Shown: one piece after another, positions 25,358 to 34,106 of the stretch
Layout of the letters: each line of letters opens with the position of its first letter
How positions within the stretch are numbered: position 1 is the first letter of the stretch
Source of the DNA: Alphaproteobacteria bacterium
GTDB lineage: Bacteria; Pseudomonadota; Alphaproteobacteria; Oceanibaculales; Oceanibaculaceae
Reading direction: 5' to 3'
Assembly (NCBI GenBank): GCA_018823745.1
Contig: JAHJHR010000017.1
Coordinates: 248,001 to 312,000 of the forward strand
Length of the DNA: 64,000 nt
Position numbers and translations under genes: made by a program
Notes under the pieces: generated by a model
Databases searched by the model: none
Told to the model about the DNA's origin: nothing
Seen by the model: the letters and a program-made list of their open reading frames with translations, nothing else

Positions 25358-25837
25358 ATGTCGAACACCCTGCCGATCATCCAGCGCCGTCGGATCGAGG
25401 CGGAAATCCTGAAGCAGGTCTACGATGTCGCCAAGGACAGCGTCGGCCGGGAGACCGCACAGACCATCATCGGCGAGGCGGTGCGCCGTTCCTCCATCGC
25501 CCAGGCAGAGAGCTTCGCCGCGCTGGAGCCGGAAGGCACCAGCATGGCCAGCTTCATCCGGCTCTACGATCTCTGGAAAGCCGATGATGCGCTGCAGGTC
25601 GATGTGAAACGGCAGGATGACGTTCATTTCGATTTCAACGTGACGCGCTGCCGCTATGCCGAAATGTACAAGGATATGGGGCTGGGCGAGATCGGCCATC
25701 TGCTGTCCTGCCAGCGCGACGGCACGTTCTGCGAAGGCTATGATGCGAACATCCAGTTCGAGCGCAGCCAGACCATCATGCAGGGCGCCAGCCACTGCGA
25801 CTTCCGATACACCTATAAAAAGGCCGAAAAGGCCTGA
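25358..25837 (+). CDS. L-2-amino-thiazoline-4-carboxylate (ATC) hydrolase family protein
   Basis: A 159-residue cytosolic protein matching the ATC hydrolase family (AtcB/TsaB) over the whole length. Hallmarks are NVTRCRYAEMYKDMG (94-108), LLSCQRDGTFCEGYD (115-129) and GASHCDFRY (143-151); the conserved Cys and His are present. Studied members open the thiazoline ring of L-ATC to N-carbamoyl-L-cysteine in Pseudomonas. Many family members sit in TRAP/racemase clusters with unknown substrates, so ring-opening of a related heterocycle is the safest call. Same operon as the racemase gene. Confidence 0.75.
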   Translation: MSNTLPIIQRRRIEAEILKQVYDVAKDSVGRETAQTIIGEAVRRSSIAQAESFAALEPEGTSMASFIRLYDLWKADDALQVDVKRQDDVHFDFNVTRCRYAEMYKDMGLGEIGHLLSCQRDGTFCEGYDANIQFERSQTIMQGASHCDFRYTYKKAEKA

Positions 25838-25871
25838 TTTTTCATACCCGTACAGTACAGGAGTTTGACAG

Positions 25872-26876
25872 GTGAAGGCCATTCTTTACGCCGCGCATGG
25901 CGGGTTCGACCAGGTCTCCTATGGCGACTATCCGACCCCGGCAGCCGGGCCGGACCAGTGTCTTCTGAAAGTGAAGGCCGTGGCCCTCAACGGCTTCGAC
26001 CCGATGATCCTGAACGGCATTCCCGGGCTGAAGACCCCGATGCCGATGATTCCCGGCGGCGATATTGCCGGCGAGATCGTCGATATCGGCACCAATGTGC
26101 CGTCCGGCACGTTCAAGAAAGGCGACCGGGTGCAGGTCGTCCCGTTCCAGCCCGGTATCGGCCAGATGGGCGAGACGCTGCGCGGCGGGGCCTGCGACTA
26201 TATCGCCGTCGACGCCAAGTTCCTGCTGCCGATTCCCGATGGCGTGACCTATGAACAGGCGGCTGCCCTGCCGATCGCCTATGGCACGGCGCGCCGCATG
26301 ATCATGGTGCGCGGCCTGGTGAAGAAGGACGAGAAAGTGCTGGTCCTGGGCGCCACTGGCGGTGTCGGCACCGGGGCGGTACAGCTGGCCAAGATGGCCG
26401 GCGCCTATGTCATCGCCTGCGCCAGCTCGGCCGAGAAATGCGAGAAGCTGCGCGAGATCGGCGCCGACGACACCATCGACACCTCGAAGGAAGATTTCGT
26501 CGCTGCCATCCACGAGCGTTATGGCAAGCCGAAGATCTGGGGCGGCGGCGGTGTCGATGTGGTGGTGAACTATATCGGCGGCGAGACCTGGGCCAAGAGC
26601 CTGAAGGTGATGACCCGCTTCGGCCGCATGCTGGTCTGCGGCGCAACTGCCGGCTACGACCCGAAGGAAGACATCCGCTATATCTGGTCCTACGAACTGT
26701 CGATCGTCGGCTCCAATGCCTGGACGGCGGAAGATCAGGTGGCCCTGATGGACATGGTGCAGGCCGGCACGCTGATCCCGGTCATTGACCGCGTCCTGCC
26801 GCTGACCGATTTCAACGAGGGTCTGCAGGCGCTGATCGACCGCAAGGTCTTCGGCAAGGTGGTCTTTATTCCCTGA
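25872..26876 (+). CDS. Zinc-independent quinone oxidoreductase (MDR family)
   Basis: A 334-residue NADPH-binding medium-chain reductase. The N-terminal GroES-like domain has PGGDIAGEIVDIG, and the Rossmann fold has VLGATGGVGTGAVQLAK (about 158-174). The zinc-ligand Cys/His of alcohol dehydrogenases are absent, so it is of the quinone oxidoreductase or enoyl reductase type. Start is GTG with a GGAG ribosome site, chosen because translation from it begins at the first beta strand (VKAILYAAHGGFD). It precedes the acyl-CoA ligase gene by 14 bases and likely shares its operon. Confidence 0.82.
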   Translation: MKAILYAAHGGFDQVSYGDYPTPAAGPDQCLLKVKAVALNGFDPMILNGIPGLKTPMPMIPGGDIAGEIVDIGTNVPSGTFKKGDRVQVVPFQPGIGQMGETLRGGACDYIAVDAKFLLPIPDGVTYEQAAALPIAYGTARRMIMVRGLVKKDEKVLVLGATGGVGTGAVQLAKMAGAYVIACASSAEKCEKLREIGADDTIDTSKEDFVAAIHERYGKPKIWGGGGVDVVVNYIGGETWAKSLKVMTRFGRMLVCGATAGYDPKEDIRYIWSYELSIVGSNAWTAEDQVALMDMVQAGTLIPVIDRVLPLTDFNEGLQALIDRKVFGKVVFIP

Positions 26877-26890
26877 TCCGAGGCCCAGCC

Positions 26891-28396
26891 ATGAGCAAGA
26901 CACCGAATGTCGGCGCCCTTCTCTCGCCCGGCGCCGATCCCGCGCGTATTGCGCTGTGGGATTATTCAGCAGGCGCCCCCCCCCGCGCCTGGAGTGCGGG
27001 GGAACTGGATGCCCTGGCCTCAGCGCTGGCCCGTGGCCTGCTGAAACGGGGGCTGAAGCGCGGCGGTTCAATCGTCGTGCTGGCCGCCAACCGGGCGGAA
27101 TTCGTGGCGCTGTATTTCGGCGCGATGCGGGTCGGCATCGTCGTCGTGCCGGTGAACTGGAAGCTGGCGGCAGAGACGGTGGCGATCATCGTCGAGGATG
27201 CCGAGGCGAAGCTGGTCTTTACCGACCGGGACCGCGCCGCCCTAGCTCCTGCCTCCGTACCGGTGATCCTGTTCGACAGCCCGGAATGGGATGCCCTGCC
27301 TGATCCCGGCCCGGTCGAGATTATCGAGCCGGATTTTCACGAGCCGGCGCAGATTCTCTACACCTCCGGCTCCACCGGCCGGCCCAAGGGGGTGCCGCTC
27401 AGCCATCGCGGCCAGCACTGGATGGTCTCGGTGGTGACGAAGGAGGATAACAGCCAGCACCGGCTGATCGTGGCAGCGCCGATGTATCACATGAACGCGC
27501 TGTTCAACCTGAAATTCGCCTTCCTGAACCGCGCCCAGCTCGTGCTCCAGCCGGTCTTCACGGCGGAAAGCTATGTGAAGGCCATCGTCACGCATAAGGC
27601 GACGTGGCTGACCTGCGTGCCGACCATGATGGCGATGGTTGCCAATTACCTGGGCGATACGCCGCCGCCGGCCGAATTCGCCGGGGTGACGCGGCTGTTC
27701 ATGGGCTCCTCCCCCTATTCCAGCGCTCTGGTCGACCGGGTGCGGGCGCTGTTCCCGAATGCCCGGATCACCAATGGCTACGGCACAACCGAGGCCGGGG
27801 CCGCCGTCTATGGCCCGCATCCGGACGGCATCCCGGCGCCCGACGCGGCGCTGGGCTATCCGATCCCGCAAGGCGAGACCCGGCTTGTCGCCCCCGATGG
27901 CACCATCGTCGAGGGCGAAGGCGAAGGCATCCTGCAGATGCGCAACCCCGCCACCATGCAGGGCTACCGCAACATGCCGGACAAGACCGCCACCGCCCTG
28001 CGCGATGGGTGGTATCACAGCGGCGATGTGGTGCGGCGCGATGCTCAGGGCTTTCACCATTTCGTCGGGCGCGAGGACGACATGTTCGTCTGCGGCGGAG
28101 AGAATATCTGGCCCGCCGAGGTCGAGCGCCTGCTGGAAACCCATCCGCAGATCAGCCAGGCCGTGGTCGTGCCGATCCCCGACGCCATCAAGCAGCGCCT
28201 GCCGGTCGCCTTCGTCACCCTGCGCGAGGGTGCGAGTCTCACCGAGGCCGAGGTGAAGCAATGGACCATCGCGCGCGGCCCCGCCTACCAGCACCCGCGC
28301 CATGTCTTCTTCCTGCCCGCCATCCCGCTTGCCGGCACCAACAAGATCGACCGCACCGGCCTGGTAAAACGCGCCGCTGAGTTGGCATCCCGCTAA
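26891..28396 (+). CDS. AMP-forming acyl-CoA ligase
   Basis: A 501-residue ANL-superfamily enzyme that activates a carboxylic acid through an acyl-adenylate to its CoA thioester. Motifs: P-loop LYTSGSTGRPKGVPLSH (about 157), NGYGTTEAGAAVYG (A5) near 297, GWYHSGDVVRRD (A7 Asp) and GGENIWPAEVERLLE (hinge). The C-terminal A10 Lys is in GTNKIDRTGLVKR. Substrate unknown; similar to long- or medium-chain/aromatic acyl-CoA ligases. Operon with the quinone oxidoreductase; a 121-base gap follows without another gene. Confidence 0.85.
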   Translation: MSKTPNVGALLSPGADPARIALWDYSAGAPPRAWSAGELDALASALARGLLKRGLKRGGSIVVLAANRAEFVALYFGAMRVGIVVVPVNWKLAAETVAIIVEDAEAKLVFTDRDRAALAPASVPVILFDSPEWDALPDPGPVEIIEPDFHEPAQILYTSGSTGRPKGVPLSHRGQHWMVSVVTKEDNSQHRLIVAAPMYHMNALFNLKFAFLNRAQLVLQPVFTAESYVKAIVTHKATWLTCVPTMMAMVANYLGDTPPPAEFAGVTRLFMGSSPYSSALVDRVRALFPNARITNGYGTTEAGAAVYGPHPDGIPAPDAALGYPIPQGETRLVAPDGTIVEGEGEGILQMRNPATMQGYRNMPDKTATALRDGWYHSGDVVRRDAQGFHHFVGREDDMFVCGGENIWPAEVERLLETHPQISQAVVVPIPDAIKQRLPVAFVTLREGASLTEAEVKQWTIARGPAYQHPRHVFFLPAIPLAGTNKIDRTGLVKRAAELASR

Positions 28397-28517
28397 AACT
28401 GTTACCCCCGCCCCGACCAATGTCATGCCAGCCCAACGCGATTAACGGGTGACGAAGGCGGCATGGCGCGGTTTATCATGCTGCAAACCCTGATGATAAT
28501 TACGGGATGCCCGGGAT

Positions 28518-30845
28518 ATGAACGCACCGCTGTCGTCGTCGCAGAACCAGAATACCGGCATCGGCCGGCCCGTACCGCGCAAGGAGGATGCCCGGCTACT
28601 GCAGGGCCAGGGGCGGTACAGCGATGATATCTCCCTGCCCGGCCAGGCCTATGCGGTGATGGTGCGCAGCGCCCATGCGCATGGCGTGATCCGGGGCATC
28701 GACATTGAGGCGGCAAAGGCCATGCCCGGCGTTCTGGGCGTCTATACCGGTGCCGATCTGGCGGAAGCCGGCTTTGGCGGACTGAATTTCCAGCTGAAAA
28801 TCCCCGGCCGCGACGGCAGCCCGACCAAGACCACCCCGCGCTTCGCCCTGGCGACGGATCATGTGCGTTTCCTCGGCGACCCCGTCGCCTTTGTGGTCGC
28901 CGAAAGCGCTATCCAGGCGCGCGATGCGGCCGAGGCGGTGGAGCTGGATGTCGACAGCCTGCCGGCCGTGGTCGATCTGAAATCAGCACTGGCGCCCGAT
29001 GCGCCGGAAATCTATGCCGAGGTGCCGGGCAATCTGGCGCTCGACTTTCATTCCGGCGATACCGCCGCCGTCGATGCCGCCTTCGCCAAAGCCGCCCATA
29101 TCGCCCGGCTGGACATCGCGAACAGCCGCATCGTGGTGAATGCCATGGAGCCGCGCGCCGCACTCGGCGAATACGATCCGGCGAGCGAACGCTGGACGCT
29201 GCATGCCGGCAGTCAGGGCGCCTTCCCGATGCGCAACCAGCTTGCCAAGGACGTGCTGAAGGTGCCGAACGACAAGGTGCGGGTGCTGACCGGCAATGTC
29301 GGCGGCTCCTTTGGCATGAAGGCCCCGATCTATCCGGAATATGTCTGCGTCCTGCACGCCGCCAAGGCGTTGGGCCGGCCGGTGAAATGGACTGCCGACC
29401 GGTCCGAGAGCTTCCTGTCCGACCAGCATGGCCGCGACCATCTGGTGACCGGCACGCTGGCGCTGGATGAAGATGGCAAGTTCCTCGCCGTGCGCTTCGA
29501 TTTGCTGGCCAATCAGGGGGCCTATCTCTCCACGGTCGGGCCGCTGATGCACACGATGAACATCGTGAAGAATGGCGTCAGCCTGTACCGCTTCCCGCTG
29601 ATCGAGGTGAACAGCCGCTGCGTGCTGACCAACACCGCGCCCATCGGCCCCTATCGCGGTGCCGGCCGGCCGGAGGCAAATTACTATGTCGAGCGGCTGA
29701 TCGACACCGCCGCCCGCGAAATGGGCATCGACCGGGCAGAGCTGCGCCGCCGCAACCACATCCGCAATGACGAGCTGCCCTATTTGGCCGCATCCGGCAT
29801 GTCTTATGACAGCGGCGATTTCACCGCCGTGATGGATCAGGTGCTGGAATTGTCGGACTGGCAGGGCTTCGCGGCCCGCAAGGCGGAGTCGGAGACGCGC
29901 GGCAAGCTGCGCGGCATCGGCATCGGCGATTATCTGGAAGTCACCGCCCCGCCGTCACAGGAAATGGGCGGGCTGCGCTTCGAGCCGAATGGCGATGTCA
30001 CCATCATCACCGGTACGCTGGATTACGGCCAGGGCCATGCCACGCCCTTCGCGCAGGTGCTGTCCGACCGGCTGGGCGTGCCGTTCGACCGTATCCAGCT
30101 GCTCCAGGGCGACAGCGACGAGCTGATTGCCGGCGGCGGCACCGGCGGCTCCAAATCACTGATGGCCAGCGGTGCGGCGATCATCGAGGCCGCCCAGAAA
30201 GTGGTCGAGAAAGGCCGCGAATTGGCCGCCTCGGTGCTGGAGGCCGCCAGCGTCGATATCGAGTTCGCCGAGGGCCGCTTCACCATCGCCGGCACTGACC
30301 GCTCGATCTCGCTGATGGATCTGGCCGGCCAGGCGGAGCCGGGCGCGCTGGATGTGCAGCACATCTTCGACAACGCGCCCTCGGCCTTCCCGAATGGCTG
30401 CCATGTGGCCGAGGTCGAGATCGACCCGGACACCGGCGTGGTCGAGGTGGTGAAATACACCGCCGTGAATGATTTCGGCACCATCGTGAACCCGATGATG
30501 GTCGAGGGCCAGGTCCATGGCGGCGTCGCCCAGGGCATCGGCCAGGCGCTGATGGAAAACACCATCTATGACGGCGACGGCCAGCTGCTGACCGGTTCCT
30601 ACATGGATTACGCCATGCCGCGCGCCGATAACATGCCCGACATGGTGCAGGATTATCACGCGGTACCCGCCACCACCAATCCGCTGGGCGCCAAGGGCTG
30701 CGGCGAGGCTGGATGCGCCGGCTCCCTGCCCTCCGTGATGAATGCGGTGGTCGACGCGCTGTCGGTCTATGGCATCACCCATATCGACATGCCGGCAACG
30801 CCCTATCGGGTCTGGCAGGCGATTCGGGAGAAACAGGCGGCCTGA
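28518..30845 (+). CDS. Molybdenum hydroxylase large subunit (xanthine dehydrogenase / CoxL family)
   Basis: A 775-residue molybdopterin-binding subunit. The N-terminal PVPRKEDARLLQGQGRYSDD is typical of CoxL-like proteins; GNVGGSFGMKAPIYPEY is the Mo-cofactor loop, GPYRGAGRPEANYYVERL a second one, and GAKGCGEAGCAGSLP contains the catalytic Glu (about 730). It hydroxylates a carbon in an N-heterocycle or aldehyde, or oxidises CO-like substrates, using water as oxygen source. The CoxL-specific Cys of the CO dehydrogenase active loop is not seen. The expected iron-sulfur and FAD subunits are not adjacent, which is unusual. Confidence 0.85.
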   Translation: MNAPLSSSQNQNTGIGRPVPRKEDARLLQGQGRYSDDISLPGQAYAVMVRSAHAHGVIRGIDIEAAKAMPGVLGVYTGADLAEAGFGGLNFQLKIPGRDGSPTKTTPRFALATDHVRFLGDPVAFVVAESAIQARDAAEAVELDVDSLPAVVDLKSALAPDAPEIYAEVPGNLALDFHSGDTAAVDAAFAKAAHIARLDIANSRIVVNAMEPRAALGEYDPASERWTLHAGSQGAFPMRNQLAKDVLKVPNDKVRVLTGNVGGSFGMKAPIYPEYVCVLHAAKALGRPVKWTADRSESFLSDQHGRDHLVTGTLALDEDGKFLAVRFDLLANQGAYLSTVGPLMHTMNIVKNGVSLYRFPLIEVNSRCVLTNTAPIGPYRGAGRPEANYYVERLIDTAAREMGIDRAELRRRNHIRNDELPYLAASGMSYDSGDFTAVMDQVLELSDWQGFAARKAESETRGKLRGIGIGDYLEVTAPPSQEMGGLRFEPNGDVTIITGTLDYGQGHATPFAQVLSDRLGVPFDRIQLLQGDSDELIAGGGTGGSKSLMASGAAIIEAAQKVVEKGRELAASVLEAASVDIEFAEGRFTIAGTDRSISLMDLAGQAEPGALDVQHIFDNAPSAFPNGCHVAEVEIDPDTGVVEVVKYTAVNDFGTIVNPMMVEGQVHGGVAQGIGQALMENTIYDGDGQLLTGSYMDYAMPRADNMPDMVQDYHAVPATTNPLGAKGCGEAGCAGSLPSVMNAVVDALSVYGITHIDMPATPYRVWQAIREKQAA

Positions 30846-30932
30846 TCGGAAGAAGCGGCGTCAGGCGATTGCCAGACCGGCCTTTCCGCGCGATCATGGA
30901 TATCAGCGACCCCTACATAAGGGAAAGACGCC

Positions 30933-31361
30933 ATGCTTGTCTCCGATATCCTGAACGCCAAGGGCAATGACGTCGTCACGGCCGCCCCGCACACGTTGAT
31001 TTCCGAAGCCGCGAAGATACTGGCTGAAAACCGCATCGGTTCGGTGCTGGTGATGAACGGCGCGCAGCTTGCCGGCATTCTGTCGGAACGCGACATCGTG
31101 CGTGTCCTTGCCGCCGAGGGTGCGGCCTGCCTGGACGGCCCGGTCTCCCGCATCATGACCGCAAAGGTCGTCACCTGCCGGCCGGACCAGACGATTTCCG
31201 ACGTGATGCAGATGATGACGAATGGCCGGTTCCGCCATGTCCCGGTGATGGCCGAGGGCAAGCTGGCCGGCATGATCTCGATTGGCGATGTCGTGAAATG
31301 GCGGCTGGAGGAAGCTCAGGAAGAGGTGCGCCAGATGGCCGCCTATGTCACCGGCGCCTGA
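30933..31361 (+). CDS. Two-CBS-domain protein
   Basis: A 142-residue cytosolic protein made of a CBS pair (about 8-60 and 73-130). The repeats show SEAAKILAENRIGSVLVMNG followed by GILSERDIVR, and ISDVMQMMTNGRFRHVPVMA followed by GMISIGDVVKW, the adenosyl-ligand-binding D-V/I sites. These stand-alone proteins bind AMP, ATP or similar and tune partner enzymes. The last 19 bases overlap the 3' end of the opposite FkbM gene. Confidence 0.85.
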   Translation: MLVSDILNAKGNDVVTAAPHTLISEAAKILAENRIGSVLVMNGAQLAGILSERDIVRVLAAEGAACLDGPVSRIMTAKVVTCRPDQTISDVMQMMTNGRFRHVPVMAEGKLAGMISIGDVVKWRLEEAQEEVRQMAAYVTGA

Positions 31362-32176
31362 GCCGTCAGCCCAAGGCGCTGGATCAACGCCGGTCGGGCG
31401 ATGAAGATGAAATTATTGATATAGACCTGGCCGGGCAGCCGGTGGGTTCCCGCCTCGTTCAGGGCAGACCGGTTCTGCAAACGGGCGGTATCGAAGCCTT
31501 CCACCGGCCGCAGCCCGCCGTCATGCAGGTAGAAGCCGCGATAGCCCAGCGGCTCCAGATGGCCGCGCAGCGCCTCTAGAGAGCCGGCATGATGCCGTTC
31601 CTCCGCCTCGATCAGCAGCGTCGGGTGGTCACGGGCAATCAGCGCCAGCCCGCCCTCGACGGCGGCAACCTCGTGGCCTTCGACATCGATCTTGATAAAG
31701 CCCACGGTCCGGTCCTGAAACGAATCCAGAGTCACCATCGGCACTTTCACGATGGTCCCCGTCCGGGCCGCAGCATTGCCCTGGGCCTCGGCGGAGACAG
31801 CGGCCAGCGCCTCGAAGCCTTCCTGGATATGCAGTTCGGTCTCGCCGGCCTGACGGCTGACGGCGGCAGCCTGCACGGTAATATGGCCCTTGCCGATCCG
31901 CCGCCGGAAACGCCGGCGCAGCAAATCCGCAAGCTTCGGATTGGGCTCAAAGGCCGTCACATGGGCTGAGGAGCGCAGCAGCCAGTAGCTGTACATGCCG
32001 GTATTGGCCCCGACATCCAGCGAGGCCTCGCCGGGTTCGGCCAGTTGCGGCACCAGCGCCAGTTCCGGCTCGGCATAGCGCGGCGCCATCTGGTCACGGT
32101 AATCCGCCAGCAAAGCGAACAGGCCGGGGCATTTGTTCTGCAGGAAGGTCTTCAGGGCCGAAAGCGCCATTATCAT
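31343..32176 (-). CDS. FkbM-family methyltransferase
   Basis: A 277-residue SAM-dependent O-methyltransferase. The SAM site is SLDVGANTGMYSYWLL (about 53-68) with the acidic VTAFEPNPKLADLL strand; FIKIDVEGHEVAAVEGG (about 160-176) is the FkbM signature. It methylates sugars in exopolysaccharide or lipopolysaccharide in other bacteria. An alternative ATG two codons in is possible. The frame is in use up to 31343, overlapping the CBS gene 3' end. It is next to the exopolysaccharide locus but transcribed away from it. Confidence 0.8.
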   Translation of the reverse strand: MIMALSALKTFLQNKCPGLFALLADYRDQMAPRYAEPELALVPQLAEPGEASLDVGANTGMYSYWLLRSSAHVTAFEPNPKLADLLRRRFRRRIGKGHITVQAAAVSRQAGETELHIQEGFEALAAVSAEAQGNAAARTGTIVKVPMVTLDSFQDRTVGFIKIDVEGHEVAAVEGGLALIARDHPTLLIEAEERHHAGSLEALRGHLEPLGYRGFYLHDGGLRPVEGFDTARLQNRSALNEAGTHRLPGQVYINNFIFIARPALIQRLGLTAQAPVT

Positions 32177-32243
32177 CCCAATCGTTCGGTTCTTGGCAGC
32201 GAAGTGACCCTAGCGACAGGGCCGGAAACCGGCAAGCCGGACG

Positions 32244-32648
32244 CTAGCGCCGGCATTCATGCTCGCTCCAGGGCAGCTTGCGGTAATGCGGCTGCAGGCG
32301 CATCACCGTGATCTCCGTCCATATCTCGCTGTGACGCGGCGGGCAGAGCGCCAGCAGGGCGCTGGTCGGATTGCCCTCCCACCATTGCGGGATGTTGATG
32401 GAGAGATTGATGGTATCGCCACGGCGCTCGGGGGAGCCCGTCCACCAGCCAAAAGGCATAAGCACCGAAAAATGCTCATGAATGACCAGGCGCAGATCGA
32501 GCGGGCGTATGTCGCGCCGGCTGCTGCTTCCACTGGCATCCTGGGCGTGGCCGGAACCGATGGCCGCCAGCAACAGGGTCAGCATCAGCGCAAAACTGAA
32601 GAAAAAACGACGCCAGCGCGGGTGATTGGTCATGCCGGAGGATAGCAT
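32244..32648 (-). CDS. Secreted hypothetical protein
   Basis: A 134-residue protein I do not recognise. A basic N-terminus (PRWRRF) and hydrophobic core FALMLTLLLAAIGSGHAQ give a clear signal peptide cut after AQA-like residues near 36. The mature part is short and rich in Arg, Trp and Pro, with GWWTGSPERRGD and a single Cys pair (CPP, ECRR). An ATG five codons in would shorten the N-terminus. Lies divergent from the flippase gene and next to an FkbM gene, so an envelope role near polysaccharide synthesis is a guess. Confidence 0.55.
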   Translation of the reverse strand: MLSSGMTNHPRWRRFFFSFALMLTLLLAAIGSGHAQDASGSSSRRDIRPLDLRLVIHEHFSVLMPFGWWTGSPERRGDTINLSINIPQWWEGNPTSALLALCPPRHSEIWTEITVMRLQPHYRKLPWSEHECRR

Positions 32649-32708
32649 CCTTGGGGAAGATGGGTTTGTCCCCTAGCATATAGGGCCGTTCTGCTCAATC
32701 TTAGCCCG

Positions 32709-34019
32709 ATGCACGCGCCTTCTTCTCCCCCTCCCCCCATTGCCCCGGTTATGCGCCTTCTCCGAACGCTGTTCAGCTATGGCGCGGCCCTTGGCCTGCG
32801 CGGTGTGGAGACGCTGGGCAAGCTGGGGCTGTATATCTACGCCGCCCATGTGCTGGGCGCGCATGATGCCGGGCTGTTCTTCCTGTGCCTGACCTGGATC
32901 GGCCTGGCGGCGACCATCGCCCGGCTGGGTCTCGACAAGGCGATGACCCGGCATATTGCTGCCGAGCTGGCCGTCGGCGATGGCCCTGCCGCCCGCCGCG
33001 TGCTGATCTACGGGTTAAGCGTCTCCGGCGCGGCCGCCCTGCTGGCCGCCGGGCTTACGGCTGTTATCGCCCAGCCGGCAGCAACCCATCTCTTCTCGCT
33101 GTCGGGGCTTGGCCTGCCGCTGATGCTGAGCGCCATCGTCATCCTGCCGCAGACCCTCGCCTTCGCGCTGGGGGCCGCACTGGCCGGGCTTGGCCGGGGG
33201 GTGGCGGCCCAGCTGGTGCAGAACGCCCTGTGGCCGGTGCTGACCTTCCTGGCCTTGCTGCTGTGGATCGACAGCATCGACGGGCTGATCCTCGCGCTGG
33301 GCGTGTCACTGGCGATCAGCTGTCTTCTCGGTTTCGCCCTTCTGCTGCGCGACCGCCATCGGCTGGCGGAAACCCATCCGCAGGCCTCCCCCCCGGACCC
33401 GATGCCGGGGCTTTGGGAAACCGCCCTGCCGCTGATGACGGTCGAAATAACCCAGGTGGTGCTGGCCTCGCTGCCCGTCCTCGTGCTGGGCATCGTCGCC
33501 GATGCCGCGACGGTCGGCGCCTTTTCGATTGCCAGCCGGATTTCGATGCTGGTCTGGGTGATCATCATCTCCATCGCCACGCTGGCCGCCCCCCGCTTCG
33601 CCAGCCTGCACCGGCTGGGCCGCATTGAGGAGCTGCGCCGCTACAACCGCCTGATACGGCTGGGGGTTGCCGCCATCGGGCTGCCGGCGATTGCGATGAT
33701 GCTGGTCTTTCCGCAAACGCTGCTGGGCCTGATCGCGCCGGAATTCATCGCCGCCGCCCCTGCCTTGCAGATTCTAGCCCTCGGACAGGCCATCAACTGT
33801 GTGCTGTCCTGTCAGGATGTACTTCTCAGCATGACTGGCCATCACAGGTTGCTGCGGCGGCTGAACCTTCTCCAGCTCGTTGTCGGCATAGTACTCAGCG
33901 CCATTCTTATTCCCTTTTTCGGCATGATCGGCGCTGCATTAATTGCCTCGATCAGCCTTGCCCAGGGCGCTATTGGGACCACTTTTTTTGCCCAGAGACT
34001 TATTTTCAGCAAAAAGTAA
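32709..34019 (+). CDS. Polysaccharide flippase (Wzx-like, MATE/MOP superfamily)
   Basis: A 436-residue inner-membrane protein with 12-14 helices. Conserved oligosaccharide-flippase features are the first helix start LRGVETLGKLGLYIYAAHVLG, VIILPQTLAFALGAALAGLG and SRISMLVWVIIISIATLAAPRF followed by LHRLGRIEELRRYNRL. It would flip undecaprenyl-linked repeat units to the periplasmic side. It precedes the initiating transferase by 87 AT-rich bases that contain inverted repeats, so the next operon may have its own promoter. Confidence 0.82.
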   Translation: MHAPSSPPPPIAPVMRLLRTLFSYGAALGLRGVETLGKLGLYIYAAHVLGAHDAGLFFLCLTWIGLAATIARLGLDKAMTRHIAAELAVGDGPAARRVLIYGLSVSGAAALLAAGLTAVIAQPAATHLFSLSGLGLPLMLSAIVILPQTLAFALGAALAGLGRGVAAQLVQNALWPVLTFLALLLWIDSIDGLILALGVSLAISCLLGFALLLRDRHRLAETHPQASPPDPMPGLWETALPLMTVEITQVVLASLPVLVLGIVADAATVGAFSIASRISMLVWVIIISIATLAAPRFASLHRLGRIEELRRYNRLIRLGVAAIGLPAIAMMLVFPQTLLGLIAPEFIAAAPALQILALGQAINCVLSCQDVLLSMTGHHRLLRRLNLLQLVVGIVLSAILIPFFGMIGAALIASISLAQGAIGTTFFAQRLIFSKK

Positions 34020-34034
34020 TTCAAACTACGTTTT

Positions 34035-34063
34035 CGTAAAATTTTGTTTACCTTTTACGGTAA
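34035..34063 (+). promoter_or_regulatory. AT-rich inverted repeats before the exopolysaccharide operon
   Basis: Two overlapping inverted repeats, CGTAAA...TTTACC-type (34036-34051) and TTACC-TTTTAC-GGTAA (34048-34063), occupy an AT-rich stretch just upstream of the initiating transferase gene. Overlapping palindromes in this place suggest an operator or strong promoter. TGTTTAC and GGTAATACT could be -35/-10 like, but this is weak. Confidence 0.4.
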
Positions 34064-34106
34064 TACTGGCCACGAGCGTTACCGATATCCCCGGCGGAGA
34101 GAGCGG

